DNA of 64,000 bases from Corynebacterium fournieri (GTDB lineage Bacteria > Actinomycetota > Actinomycetes > Mycobacteriales > Mycobacteriaceae). A program made the position numbers and the translations under genes. The notes below the pieces were generated by a model. It was not told the DNA's origin. It saw nothing but the letters and a program-made list of their open reading frames with translations, and ran no database searches. Shown in pieces: positions 20,530 through 29,318 of this stretch. Where the stretch lies: positions 1,798,001-1,862,000 of the forward strand of contig NZ_CP047210.1 of the NCBI RefSeq assembly GCF_030408775.1. Direction: 5' to 3'. Position 1 is the first letter of the stretch; every line of letters starts with the position of its first letter.

Positions 20530-21339
20530 GTGTTCGGACTACTTTTTCTGCTGCTCATCTTCTCTCCCGTTCTGTTTTTGCCGATGATGGGCGGGCAGCG
20601 CCAGGTGCAACCGTCGCGCCGTCAGGTGGCGCAGCAACAGCAGCTGTCCTTCGACGACGCGTACGCGGATGCGAGGCGTTGGACGGATCGTCTCGGTTCC
20701 CAGGTGCTCAACATTTCCGGCAACGACGCCGCGTCGAAGCAGGCGATGGCCGACGCGTCCGAGCGTTTCAACGCAGCATCCGCTGGGCTTAGCGACGCTC
20801 GTTCCGTCAAGCAGGCCATGCTGGCCCGCGAGTCCGCGCTGGAGGGGCTGCACTATGTCAACGCCGCTCGCGAGATCATGGGCCTTCCCGCCGGTCCGCA
20901 GCTGCCGGAGCTGGAAGGCCAGCGCCAGGCGGGACGTGTCACCGAGCAGCGTACGGTGACGCAGCAGGACGGCTCCCAGGTCACGGCCTCGCCTTACGCC
21001 ACGGAGCAGACCCCGCACTACTACCCCGGCGGTGCTGTGGCCGGCCGTCCGGTGCCGGCTGGCTGGTACTCCACCGCTTGGTGGGCCCCGGCGATGATGA
21101 CCGGCGTGTGGGCGGCGAGCTCGATGATGTTTTACTCCACAATGTTCGCTGGCATGGCCGGTGTGGCGTCCGCGGATGCGTTTGAGGCTGGCGGCTTGGG
21201 CGACGGCGCAGGCGACATGGGAGACACGGGCGACATGGGCGGCGCAGACATGGGCGACATGGGCGGAGGCGATGCTGGCGGCGACGGCGGCTTCTTCGGC
21301 GGCGACGGCGGCTTCGACTTCGGGGGATTCGACTTTTAG
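20530..21339 (+). CDS. Membrane-anchored protein with Gly/Asp-rich tail
   Basis: A 269-residue protein of unknown function. GTG 20530 follows AAAGGAGCC. A short hydrophobic N-terminus (FGLLFLLLIFSPVLFLPMM) is followed by a Gln-rich helical region (residues 25-120) and a second hydrophobic segment around residues 180-215 (WWAPAMMTGVWAASSMMFYS). The last 45 residues are almost only Gly, Asp, Met and Phe (GGDGGFDFGGFDF ending). It is a single gene between tRNA-Gly and etfB. Confidence 0.75.
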   Translation: MFGLLFLLLIFSPVLFLPMMGGQRQVQPSRRQVAQQQQLSFDDAYADARRWTDRLGSQVLNISGNDAASKQAMADASERFNAASAGLSDARSVKQAMLARESALEGLHYVNAAREIMGLPAGPQLPELEGQRQAGRVTEQRTVTQQDGSQVTASPYATEQTPHYYPGGAVAGRPVPAGWYSTAWWAPAMMTGVWAASSMMFYSTMFAGMAGVASADAFEAGGLGDGAGDMGDTGDMGGADMGDMGGGDAGGDGGFFGGDGGFDFGGFDF

Positions 21340-21405
21340 CCGTGCGTTAGACTGCACTGCGATTGCGAACCCCTGAAAAACCTTAAGAACACCGAAGGAC
21401 AAGGA

Positions 21406-22185
21406 GTGGCCGTGCGCATTGCTGTGCTGCTGAAAGAAGTGCCGGACACGTACAGTGACCGCGAGATGAACCTGGAGACGGGGTTGACGGACCGCTCCGG
21501 CGACGTCGTCGCCGACGAGGTCAGCGAACGCGCTGTCGAGGCGGCGCTGCGCATCGCGGAGGCTGGCGAGAACGTCGAGGTGGAAATCTTGAGCGTCGGG
21601 CCGGAGTCTTCGGCGGACTCGGTGCGCCGCGGCATCGCCATGGGTGCCTCCGAGGCCTACCTCGTCTCCGATGACGCACTGGCCGGCGCGGATGTGACGC
21701 TCACGGCGCAGGTGTTGGCGAAGCTCGTCGAAAAGCAGGGCTACGACCTGGTTATTGCCGGCAGCGAGTCTTCCGACGGCAGCGCGGGCGTGGTCGCACC
21801 ATTCATCGCGGAGCTGCTTGGCTGGCCCAGCCTGACCAACCTCACCGAGCTGACTGTCGACGGCGATTCCGTGCGCGCCACCCAAGCGTCCGACGCCGCC
21901 ACCGTGGAGCTGGCAGCCACCCTGCCCGCCGTAGTGTCCGTCGCCGACGAGTTCGCGGACCCGCGCTACCCCAACTTCAAGGGCCTTATGGCCGCGAAGA
22001 AGAAGGAGCTGAACACCGTCGCGCTCGCAGAGCTCGGTGTGGACCCGGCAGATTTCACGCACCCGCGCGCGATCATGGTGGGCATTGAGCGCCGCCCCGA
22101 GCGCCAGCGCGGCGAGATCATCGACGCGAACTCCACCTCGGCCGCCCGCCTGGTCGACTTCCTCGAAACCAAAAACCTCATTTAA
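21406..22185 (+). CDS. etfB: Electron transfer flavoprotein subunit beta
   Basis: Beta subunit (259 residues) of the EtfAB heterodimer, which passes electrons from acyl-CoA and other dehydrogenases to the membrane. It starts MAVRIAVLLKEVPDTYSDRE. The AMP-binding region ELAATLPAVVSVADEFADPRYPNFKGLM (positions near residues 165-192) and the YDLVIAGSESSDGSAGVV loop are typical. GTG 21406 follows AAGGACAAGGA. etfA starts 10 bp downstream. Confidence 0.94.
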   Translation: MAVRIAVLLKEVPDTYSDREMNLETGLTDRSGDVVADEVSERAVEAALRIAEAGENVEVEILSVGPESSADSVRRGIAMGASEAYLVSDDALAGADVTLTAQVLAKLVEKQGYDLVIAGSESSDGSAGVVAPFIAELLGWPSLTNLTELTVDGDSVRATQASDAATVELAATLPAVVSVADEFADPRYPNFKGLMAAKKKELNTVALAELGVDPADFTHPRAIMVGIERRPERQRGEIIDANSTSAARLVDFLETKNLI

Positions 22186-22194
22186 GGAGCACTC

Positions 22195-23124
22195 ATGACC
22201 GACATCCTCGTTGTCCCCGACCGCTCCTTCGACGGCTCCGTCGCCCCCGGTGCGGCAGAGCTGATCGGCGCCGCGTCCACGCTCGGCACCCCGGTTGTCC
22301 TAGCGGCTGACCGCACGCACGCCGAGGAACTTGGCGAGCACGGCGCCGCCGTCGTACTGGTCTCCGACGCGCCGCTCGTCGACGCCGCGGCCGCCGCCTT
22401 CGACGAGCTATACCCCGCAGCCGTGTTGTTCGCCCACACCGTGCGCGGGCGCGAGGCTGCCGGCAGGTTCGCAGCCCGCAAGGGCAAGGCGCTGCTTAGC
22501 GACGCCGTCACCGTCACCCAAGACGACCAGGGCATTGTCACGGAGCACCAGAACTTCGGCGGTGTCTACACCGCCACCGCCGCGGCGACGCACTCCGCGC
22601 CGGTGATCACACTGCGCCCCGGCGCCGTGGAAACACGCGCGGCCGCTGCCGCGCCGCAGGTTCGCGAGCTCGACGTCGATTCTTCCGGCGCACGCGCCGC
22701 CGAGGTTGTGTCTGTCACGCCGGTCGAGCGCACCTCTTCCCGCCCCGACCTGCTCACCGCCGACAAGGTCGTTGCCGGCGGCGTCTCGCTTGGCGACGAG
22801 GACATGTTCGAGCAGCTCGTCGGCGGGCTCGCGGACGCGCTCGGGGCCGCCGTCGGCGCCACCCGCTCCGCTGTCGACGAGGGCCAGGTGCCCTACGAGG
22901 CGCAGATCGGCCAGACCGGCGTGATGGTGAGCCCGAAGCTCTACATCGGCGTGGGCATCTCCGGCGCGGTCCAGCACCTGGTGGGCATGCAGACCGCGGA
23001 CACCATCGTGGCCATCAACTCCGATGAGGACGCCCCCATCTTCGACATCGCGGACTTCGGCATCATCGGCGACCTGTTCGACGTCGTGCCGGAGATCATC
23101 TCCGAGATCGAGGCGCGGAAGTAA
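22195..23124 (+). CDS. etfA: Electron transfer flavoprotein subunit alpha
   Basis: FAD-binding alpha subunit (309 residues). The C-terminal flavin domain is clear: QTGVMVSPKLYIGVGISGAV, QHLVGMQTADTIVAIN and DEDAPIFDIADFGIIGDL. AAGGAGCAC precedes the ATG. The stop overlaps the start of the downstream cytochrome b-like gene by one base (TAATG), so the three genes are one operon. This suggests the membrane protein is functionally linked to Etf electron flow. Confidence 0.94.
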   Translation: MTDILVVPDRSFDGSVAPGAAELIGAASTLGTPVVLAADRTHAEELGEHGAAVVLVSDAPLVDAAAAAFDELYPAAVLFAHTVRGREAAGRFAARKGKALLSDAVTVTQDDQGIVTEHQNFGGVYTATAAATHSAPVITLRPGAVETRAAAAAPQVRELDVDSSGARAAEVVSVTPVERTSSRPDLLTADKVVAGGVSLGDEDMFEQLVGGLADALGAAVGATRSAVDEGQVPYEAQIGQTGVMVSPKLYIGVGISGAVQHLVGMQTADTIVAINSDEDAPIFDIADFGIIGDLFDVVPEIISEIEARK

Positions 23125-24626
23125 TGCAGGTTCAGCTCCGACGAGGCTTGCCCCGCACCCCGGGCGGCGAACCCTGGCCGCCGGCCGGCACCGTTGAGGT
23201 CGCCGACGCCCCTGCCGCCGCTGCCGCTCCCGCCGACTCGCCTGCGGAGCCTGACACGCTTGACGCGCCTGCCGCAGCCGGGACCGTCGAGGTGCCGCTG
23301 CGCCGGGGCCTGCCCCGCACCCCCGGCGGCGAGCCCTGGCCGCCCGCCAGCACCGTGCACGTCGCGGCCCCGCTGGCCGCAGTTTCCGCTACGGGTGGCG
23401 CAGACGCAGTGCACTCTGAGGAGGCGGCGGTCGAGAACGCCCCGGCGGATCCAGCGCACCCCGCCCACACAGTCGAGGTTCCGCTGCGCCAGGGCCTGCC
23501 CCGCACCCCCGGCGGCGAGCCCTGGCCACCGGCCGGCACCGTGCGCGTGGCAGCTCCCCCGGCCGCCGTCGAGCCGAAAGCCGAACCGGTCACCGAACCG
23601 GCCGCTGAACCAACCCCGGCACCCGCTGCCGCCGCCACCGTTGTCGACGACGCCATAGCCAAAACTGCGCCCGAGCCGGCACCGGCTGCCAAGCCAGCCC
23701 CCAAGCCAGCCGCTGCGCCTGCGGCGAAGGAGGCGAAGGGGGCGCCGGGGCGACCGGAGGGCGTCGGCAAGCGATGGCTCCCGTGGGCATTCGGCGCCCT
23801 CGTGCTGCTGGCCGCCGCCATCGTTGGCGCGCGCTGGTACACCGGCACCGCCTCCGGCGCCGACTTCATCGCGCGCTACGACGGCATCCAGCCGCTGCCC
23901 GACAACGCCCCCGTCGGCCTGCCCGCATGGCTGAACTGGGCGCACTTTTTCAACATGTTCCTCATGGCCATGATCGTGAAAACGGGCATCGACGTGCGCC
24001 GCGAGAAGCGCCCCGCCGCCTACTGGCAACCCAAAAACGGCGGCAAGAAAATCTCGGTGACGCAGTGGCTGCACCAGTGCCTGGACGTCGCGTGGGTGCT
24101 GCTCGGCGCGGTGTTTTTCGTGCTGCTGTTTGCCACGGGCCAATGGATGCGCATCGTGCCCACAAGCTGGGACGTGATCCCGCAGGCGGTCTCCGCGGGG
24201 CTGCAGTACCTCTCCCTGGACTGGCCCGAGGAAAACGGCTGGGTCTACTACAACGCGCTGCAGGAGCTGTCGTACTTCATCACCGTCTTCGTAGCCTCGC
24301 CGCTGGCCATCGCGTCCGGTTTCCGGATGAGCAGCATGTGGCCGAAGGCGTGGAAGAAGGTCCCGGTCGCCTGGGCGCGCGCCGTGCACTTCCCCACCAT
24401 GATTTACTTCCTCGCGTTCATCGCGATCCACGTGTTCCTCGTGTTCACCACGGGTGTGCGCAGCAACCTGAACGCCATGTTCGCCGCCCGCGAGGACGCC
24501 ACCAGCTGGACCGGAACGGTGCTGTTCCTCGTCGCGCTGGCTGTCACCGCTGCCGGCTGGTTCGCCGCGCGCACCTCCGTGGTCGCGCCGCTCGCGAACG
24601 CGACGGGCAAGGTGTCCAAGCGCTAA
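23124..24626 (+). CDS. Cytochrome b/b6-type membrane protein with triplicated GGEPWP motif
   Basis: A 500-residue protein in two parts. Residues 1-210 are a Pro/Ala-rich region with three near-identical copies of LRRGLPRTPGGEPWPP-A-x-TV at about residues 5-26, 59-80 and 121-142. Residues 215-490 are a membrane domain with about five helices. Possible haem-ligand histidines lie in WLNWAHFFNM, QWLHQCLDV, RAVHFPTM and FIAIHVFLVF, as in cytochrome b561/thiosulfate-reductase-like proteins. It is translationally coupled to etfA, so it may take or donate electrons to Etf. The role of the repeated motif is unknown. The haem assignment is inferred from family resemblance. Confidence 0.8.
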   Translation: MQVQLRRGLPRTPGGEPWPPAGTVEVADAPAAAAAPADSPAEPDTLDAPAAAGTVEVPLRRGLPRTPGGEPWPPASTVHVAAPLAAVSATGGADAVHSEEAAVENAPADPAHPAHTVEVPLRQGLPRTPGGEPWPPAGTVRVAAPPAAVEPKAEPVTEPAAEPTPAPAAAATVVDDAIAKTAPEPAPAAKPAPKPAAAPAAKEAKGAPGRPEGVGKRWLPWAFGALVLLAAAIVGARWYTGTASGADFIARYDGIQPLPDNAPVGLPAWLNWAHFFNMFLMAMIVKTGIDVRREKRPAAYWQPKNGGKKISVTQWLHQCLDVAWVLLGAVFFVLLFATGQWMRIVPTSWDVIPQAVSAGLQYLSLDWPEENGWVYYNALQELSYFITVFVASPLAIASGFRMSSMWPKAWKKVPVAWARAVHFPTMIYFLAFIAIHVFLVFTTGVRSNLNAMFAAREDATSWTGTVLFLVALAVTAAGWFAARTSVVAPLANATGKVSKR

Positions 24627-24678
24627 TCTGTGGATAACCGGGTGTGTTTGTTGACGCTGCAACGGAGTTATCCACAGA
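24627..24678. repeat. Inverted pair of DnaA-box-like sequences
   Basis: TCTGTGGATAAC (24627-24638) and GTTATCCACAGA (24667-24678) are perfect 12-bp inverted repeats 28 bp apart. Each contains the 9-mer TTATCCACA, which fits the bacterial DnaA-box consensus. They lie between the cytochrome gene and the HNH gene at 24730. Confidence 0.8.
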
Positions 24679-24729
24679 ATCTTCGCGGGGTGCTTGGCGA
24701 CGTCTACAGCACCCCCTACCTTCCGGGCC

Positions 24730-25767
24730 ATGAACTTTATGTCCTTTGTCTCCGCCGGTGTGGCGGTGCTTGCCGACTTCGACCGCGACGTCGCAATGGC
24801 CGCCGGGCTGTCGCCGGGTCGGGTGCGTGACCTGGCCCGGGTGCACGAAGCGTTTTACGGCCCGACGCGCTACACCCGCAAACAAGCCGAAGCTCTCACC
24901 CTCGCCGAGGGCATGCCGATTGACCAGCTCATCCTGATTGAGAAGAAGCTGCGCGCCGTCGACGATATGGCAGAGCGCTGGCGCATCCGCCTTGATCTGG
25001 TGCGCCACCGCGGGGCCTTTCGCACACTGAGCAAACGCATCGCACGCCTGATCAACCAACCGGTCAAACCCCCAGCCGCCGCATGCCGGTTCACCCGATC
25101 ACGGGCAGGCATGCGCACCATGATCTTCACCTACAACGAACGCGACCTCGCCGATGTCGAACACACGCTTCGCGCCATGATCGACAACACCACCCCCGCC
25201 GCCGCCCAACTCGCCGACGCGCTGATGCAGCTTTTGCGCGACGGCGACACCATCCCGCAGACAACCTTCCGCCCGATCGTGTTGGTGCCGATCGCCAACT
25301 GGGCACGCATCCACGCCGGCACCGGCGACGAGGTCACACTCACCTGCACCGACGGCACCACCATGACCGGGGCGGACTACCTCGCCCACAAATTCGGCGA
25401 CGTCCTCGAAGTCGCCGCGTTTCACCCGCAGCACGGCCCGGTCAACCTGTACCAGGGGCAGCGCTTCGCCAACGCGAAGCAGAAGACGATGTCGAAGCTG
25501 TGCTGCCCGGCGTGTGCGTTTCCCGACTGCAAACACTCCGCCGAGACCACCCAAACCCACCACATCAGAGCATGGCGCTACGGCGGGATGACCAACATGG
25601 ACAACCTCGCCGAACTCTGCCCCTTCCACAACGGCGTCAACGCCGACAACCACCACGGCGCCTTCGGCTACATCAACAACCCGAACGGGCGCATCCGGTG
25701 GATCGCCCCCAACGGCACACACGTACCCATGACCACCCCCGGCGCCATGGAACTCCTCTTCGACTAA
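24730..25767 (+). CDS. HNH endonuclease-domain protein (DUF222/13E12-like)
   Basis: A 345-residue protein of a family that is often multicopy in actinobacteria. The C-terminal HNH domain is complete: zinc cysteines (CCPACAFPDCKHS), the HH of TQTHHIRAWRYGG, N in TNMDNLAELCPFH and the final histidine (residues about 255-300). The N-terminal helical region fits the DUF222-type pattern. The biological role of this family is not established; mobile-element and DNA-maintenance roles have been suggested. ATG 24730 (MNFMSFVSAG) is preferred. It lies just after the paired DnaA-box-like repeats. Confidence 0.82.
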   Translation: MNFMSFVSAGVAVLADFDRDVAMAAGLSPGRVRDLARVHEAFYGPTRYTRKQAEALTLAEGMPIDQLILIEKKLRAVDDMAERWRIRLDLVRHRGAFRTLSKRIARLINQPVKPPAAACRFTRSRAGMRTMIFTYNERDLADVEHTLRAMIDNTTPAAAQLADALMQLLRDGDTIPQTTFRPIVLVPIANWARIHAGTGDEVTLTCTDGTTMTGADYLAHKFGDVLEVAAFHPQHGPVNLYQGQRFANAKQKTMSKLCCPACAFPDCKHSAETTQTHHIRAWRYGGMTNMDNLAELCPFHNGVNADNHHGAFGYINNPNGRIRWIAPNGTHVPMTTPGAMELLFD

Positions 25768-25778
25768 CCCACACACAC

Positions 25779-26780
25779 TTACGCGAACGGGTAGGCCCGA
25801 AACGCGCGCTCGATGCCGGGCTGCGCGTACTTCGGCACGCCCGCGATATCTGCAACATTCAGGCGTCCCCCGGCGCCCTGCCACGTCGCTCTGACGACGC
25901 CGTCGATGACAACGGTTTTGCGGAACACTCCCATGTTGCCGGGTGCCACATGCTCGTGCGTCGTCCCCGTCATGGCGAAGAGGCGATCCTTGTAGCCCAA
26001 GATGTACTCGTCGAATGCGGGAAGCAGGAGGGGCCGGCGAAATGATGAGGCGGGGGTGGCCGGGAGGTCGTCGATAGGCAAAAAGTACCCGTCCGCTTCC
26101 GGCAGCTGCGACAGGGCGGTGCGGACCTCGCGCGCGGGCAGCTTCGACCACCAGCGCACGTCAGCCTCGGTCACGGGCCCGCGGGTGTTGACGTAGCGGC
26201 GCACCACCTCGTCCACGGCCGCTTGGCGGTCTCCGTTGAACGCCTCCTCCAACCCGGGGGCTGCCGGTGCGGGCCCCAGGCGCTGCGCGGCGCCGACGTA
26301 CGCGAGCACCCCCGAGGTGAGCAGGTACTGGCGCGACCGGTACACCGCGGCGCTCGTCGGCGAGGGGACCACACTGGCCACAATCCGCTGGTACCCACGG
26401 CTATCGACGGGCCCTTCGGTCACCACCGTCCTCCCAATCTCCTCCACATGGGCGGGCGTGACGCCTTCCTTGGCGGCGCGGGCTGCGAGCTGATCCGGTC
26501 CAGGCTTGGCCAAAAGTTCCGTCATCCACCGCATCTCGCTGGCCAGGCCGAGAAACACCGTGCCGCGCATGGGGTATGAGCGCACGAGCTCGCCGGCGTC
26601 CAGGCTGACGCGCACCGCATCGATGTCCCCGCCGGTGCGCAGCGCCACCGAGGAAAACACGGTGGTTTCCTGGCCCTGCATGAGCCCGAAGGCACCGACC
26701 GCCTCGGCGGGCGTGGACCAGCGCTGGGCGACGAGCCCTTGCGCGAGCAACCGCGCACGGGCCAATGGGCGCGAGACCAT
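25779..26780 (-). CDS. Winged-helix DNA-binding protein, AlkZ/YcaQ-like
   Basis: A 333-residue member of the HTH_42 family, which includes AlkZ/YcaQ DNA glycosylases that remove alkylated or crosslinked bases. The N-terminal GLMQGQETTVFSSVALRT contains a QxQ pattern like the AlkZ catalytic motif. The central winged-helix repeats include YVNTRGPVTEADVRWWSKLP, and the C-terminal beta region contains LLPAFDEYILGYKDR. Its ATG overlaps the upstream amidohydrolase stop by one base. It is the last gene of the leftward operon starting at 31356. A link to the glycosyltransferases is not obvious. Confidence 0.75.
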   Translation of the reverse strand: MVSRPLARARLLAQGLVAQRWSTPAEAVGAFGLMQGQETTVFSSVALRTGGDIDAVRVSLDAGELVRSYPMRGTVFLGLASEMRWMTELLAKPGPDQLAARAAKEGVTPAHVEEIGRTVVTEGPVDSRGYQRIVASVVPSPTSAAVYRSRQYLLTSGVLAYVGAAQRLGPAPAAPGLEEAFNGDRQAAVDEVVRRYVNTRGPVTEADVRWWSKLPAREVRTALSQLPEADGYFLPIDDLPATPASSFRRPLLLPAFDEYILGYKDRLFAMTGTTHEHVAPGNMGVFRKTVVIDGVVRATWQGAGGRLNVADIAGVPKYAQPGIERAFRAYPFA

Positions 26781-27574
26781 TACAGCGGCCGGCCCATGTC
26801 GGTGCGAGAAATGTCGACGGCTTTGCGGATCACCTCGGCAAGCGCGGCCTCCACGCGCGGGCGGGTTTCGTCCGACTCGAGCAGGTCCTTGCGCACCTCG
26901 AACATCACGGCCAGTACCGAGGTGTTGCCCGCGTAATCCACCGGCACGTACGCTCCGGCGAACGGGGTGTTGCGCTCGACGCTGAAGCCGGCGGAGCGAA
27001 AGGCGCGCGCGGCTTCGTCTGCGAGCACCGCAGGCGTGTGCACGGAATGGGTGCCGATGCACACGTCCGGCAGCAGCTTGCCGGGGTGGATGCGGTACTC
27101 GGCGGGCTGGTTGTTGTAAGAGTGCACGTCCACGATCACGGCGCAGCCGCAGTCTTGGATGCGCCCGGAGACCAGCTTCGACACCGCGTCGGCGTACGGG
27201 AAGTAGTACTCGGCCTTCAAGTCGGCGACATTCATGTCCAGCGGGCGCAGCAGGTTGCCGTCGCCAAGCTTGAGAAAGATGGCGCCGCGCCCGGTGACAT
27301 CCATGGACTCGCGCTCGTTGGAAAACCGGCCCGGGTCCGCCACTAGGCGCGACAGGTTGTTCACGATCATCCACGGCGCGCAGCCGGACTGCTCCGCGGC
27401 GGCTTTAGCCAGCTCGTCGGTGTAGTCGTCCGTCACACGGTCGAGTTCCTGCGCAATCTGCGCGTCGGTGGCGATGAAGTCCGCCGCCACCTCCGCGGGG
27501 ATCTCGCGCGAGGCGTGCGGCACGTGCATGATGACCGGGCAGGAATCACTTCCCTGGTGGATGCTGAAGTTCAT
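26780..27574 (-). CDS. N-formylglutamate amidohydrolase-family protein
   Basis: A 264-residue zinc-dependent amidohydrolase of the HutG/FGase family (PF05013 type). Family motifs seen are MHVPHASREIP near the N-terminus, ELDRVTDDYTDEL, RLVADPGRFSNERESMD and VIVDVHSYNNQP. ATG 27574 overlaps the end of the upstream glycosyltransferase by 29 bp. No histidine-degradation genes are nearby, so deformylation of N-formylglutamate is not supported by context. A role on an N-acyl group of a glycan or on another amide is equally possible. Confidence 0.75.
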   Translation of the reverse strand: MNFSIHQGSDSCPVIMHVPHASREIPAEVAADFIATDAQIAQELDRVTDDYTDELAKAAAEQSGCAPWMIVNNLSRLVADPGRFSNERESMDVTGRGAIFLKLGDGNLLRPLDMNVADLKAEYYFPYADAVSKLVSGRIQDCGCAVIVDVHSYNNQPAEYRIHPGKLLPDVCIGTHSVHTPAVLADEAARAFRSAGFSVERNTPFAGAYVPVDYAGNTSVLAVMFEVRKDLLESDETRPRVEAALAEVIRKAVDISRTDMGRPL

Positions 27575-29318
27575 GCTTTTGCAGGATATAGCGCTCGGGG
27601 GCGTCCTGCTTGACGACGGCACCTTCGGCCGCAAACGCCTCCAACCACCCCTCCATCGGGAAGGTGCCCCACTTGTCGTGGAAGCGGTTGGCGTTGGCGA
27701 CGATGTCTGCGAGGTGCTCCCACGGCGGCGAGGACACCGGGTGCCACTGGTGGTACGCGTGGGCCCCGCCCACCCAGACCAGCGGGATGCGGTGGCGTTG
27801 CAGCTCGCGGGCGAAGTCGGTGTCTTCGCCGCCGTAACCTTCGTAGCCGGGGTCGAAGCCGCCGAACCCGCGCTCGATGCGTCCCCACGTGTCGGCGGTG
27901 AGGGCGAAGGAGAGGGACCAAAACAGGTTGTAATTGTCGGCGTCGACCAACTCGCCGGGTGCGGGATTGGGGCGCGCGGGGTGCGGGTCGGGCTCGGTGA
28001 CTCGCATCTCGCCTTGCGCCATGTAGGTCACCGGACCTGCGACGACCGCCTCCGGGCGATGCTGCAGCGCGGCGGCGTAGCGCGGCACGAGCGCGTCGGA
28101 GGCCAGGCAGTCCGCGTCCAGGAACACAAGCACCTCGGCGCCGCGCTCGATGGCTACCTTGGCGCCGAGGTTGCGGGCTGCGGCCAGGTTGCGCGGGCCT
28201 TGCACCACGTAGCTTTTCGGCACGGCCTTGGCCAGCGCCTCGGCGTCGGCGAGGGCGACGGTGACGTGGTCGACTCCCATCGGCATGAGGTTGACCTGGT
28301 GGGTCAGGTGGTCTTTGCGGTTCGCATCCGCCAGCGTGACCACGCAGGTGGGTCGCTGGCCGGGATCGGCGGCCACCCCCGCAATCACCTGCGCGGCCCG
28401 GCGCGCGGCACCGTCGGTCTGCCAGCGCTTCCAATCGGTGTCGCGGCGGCGCAGCAGTTCGGGCCATTCGTCGGGTGCGGGGAAGGCGTTTCGTACCGTC
28501 GCTAAGCCAGCGAGCGCCTGGGCCCCCAACTTCTGCTCCGTGAAGGGGCGCGGCTGCGGCAAGATCACCGCCGGGGTGTCGGTCACCGCCAGATCCGCCA
28601 CCGAATTCTGCCCGCCGGCAGTCACCGCGATGCCTGCGGACTGCAACAGCTCCGTCGGATCGTCAACGTGGTTGTCGCCGCCGAGGAACGTGAAGCGGTA
28701 CTGCGGGCAGGCCTGCTGAACCGCCTCCCAGTCCGCCGGCGACCACGTCGAGCCGCCCAGCCCGGCCATCACCACCACATGGTTCGGGTCGCGCTGAACG
28801 CCGGCGCGCGGAGTCAGCCGCGAAATCCCGCCGACGGCGTGCAGCCGGTCCGCGTGCGGCTGCAGGTGCGGCGGCACCGGCACCCAGTCCGGCCACGCCG
28901 CCACAATCGCGTCAGCCTGGGCGTACGCCAGCTGGTGCGGCGCGTCGCCGCGGTATCCCGGCATCGCGTGCACCACCACCGGGATGCCCATCAGCCGCAC
29001 GAACGCGGCGACCTCGTTGGAGACATCCACGTAGAACGCCTCCGGTTCGTTGTCGGCGACCCACTGGGCGATCTGGGCGAAGCGCTCGGCAATCTGCGGC
29101 GCGCCGTACGGCGCGTAGTGCAGCGTGCCGCCGGCGGTCATGGCGCGGCCGGAGCGCAGTGGGCGCGGGGAGTCGGAAGCGTCGTCGACAAGCGTGACGT
29201 CGCCGCCGTTCGTGGACAAGATCTGGCACTCATGTCCCATCGCGCGCAGTTCGCGCTGGATGGCGCGGCAGCGGTGCATGTGCCCGGAGCCGTGGTGGTG
29301 GGCGTAAATTCCGATCAT
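27546..29318 (-). CDS. Two-domain glycosyltransferase (MurG/GT28-like fused to GT2)
   Basis: A 590-residue fusion. The N-terminal half (1-330) is GT-B-like: IGIYAHHHGSGHMHRCRAIQ at the start, VVVMAGLGGSTWSPADW and the donor-binding ILPQPRPFTEQKLGAQAL, as in MurG-type proteins. The C-terminal half (345-590) is GT-A family 2: RNLAAARNLGAKVAIERGA, LVFLDADCLASDAL (DxD) and FDPGYEGYGGEDTDFAREL. One polypeptide could add two sugars in sequence. Its ATG overlaps the stop of the upstream gene (ATGA). Substrates are unknown. Confidence 0.85.
   Translation of the reverse strand: MIGIYAHHHGSGHMHRCRAIQRELRAMGHECQILSTNGGDVTLVDDASDSPRPLRSGRAMTAGGTLHYAPYGAPQIAERFAQIAQWVADNEPEAFYVDVSNEVAAFVRLMGIPVVVHAMPGYRGDAPHQLAYAQADAIVAAWPDWVPVPPHLQPHADRLHAVGGISRLTPRAGVQRDPNHVVVMAGLGGSTWSPADWEAVQQACPQYRFTFLGGDNHVDDPTELLQSAGIAVTAGGQNSVADLAVTDTPAVILPQPRPFTEQKLGAQALAGLATVRNAFPAPDEWPELLRRRDTDWKRWQTDGAARRAAQVIAGVAADPGQRPTCVVTLADANRKDHLTHQVNLMPMGVDHVTVALADAEALAKAVPKSYVVQGPRNLAAARNLGAKVAIERGAEVLVFLDADCLASDALVPRYAAALQHRPEAVVAGPVTYMAQGEMRVTEPDPHPARPNPAPGELVDADNYNLFWSLSFALTADTWGRIERGFGGFDPGYEGYGGEDTDFARELQRHRIPLVWVGGAHAYHQWHPVSSPPWEHLADIVANANRFHDKWGTFPMEGWLEAFAAEGAVVKQDAPERYILQKHELQHPPGK

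Noticed and set aside
23136-23549. LPRTP in the repeated motif as a sortase (LPxTG) signal
   Set aside because: It lacks the glycine, occurs three times near the N-terminus and is not followed by the hydrophobic helix and basic tail of a sorting signal.
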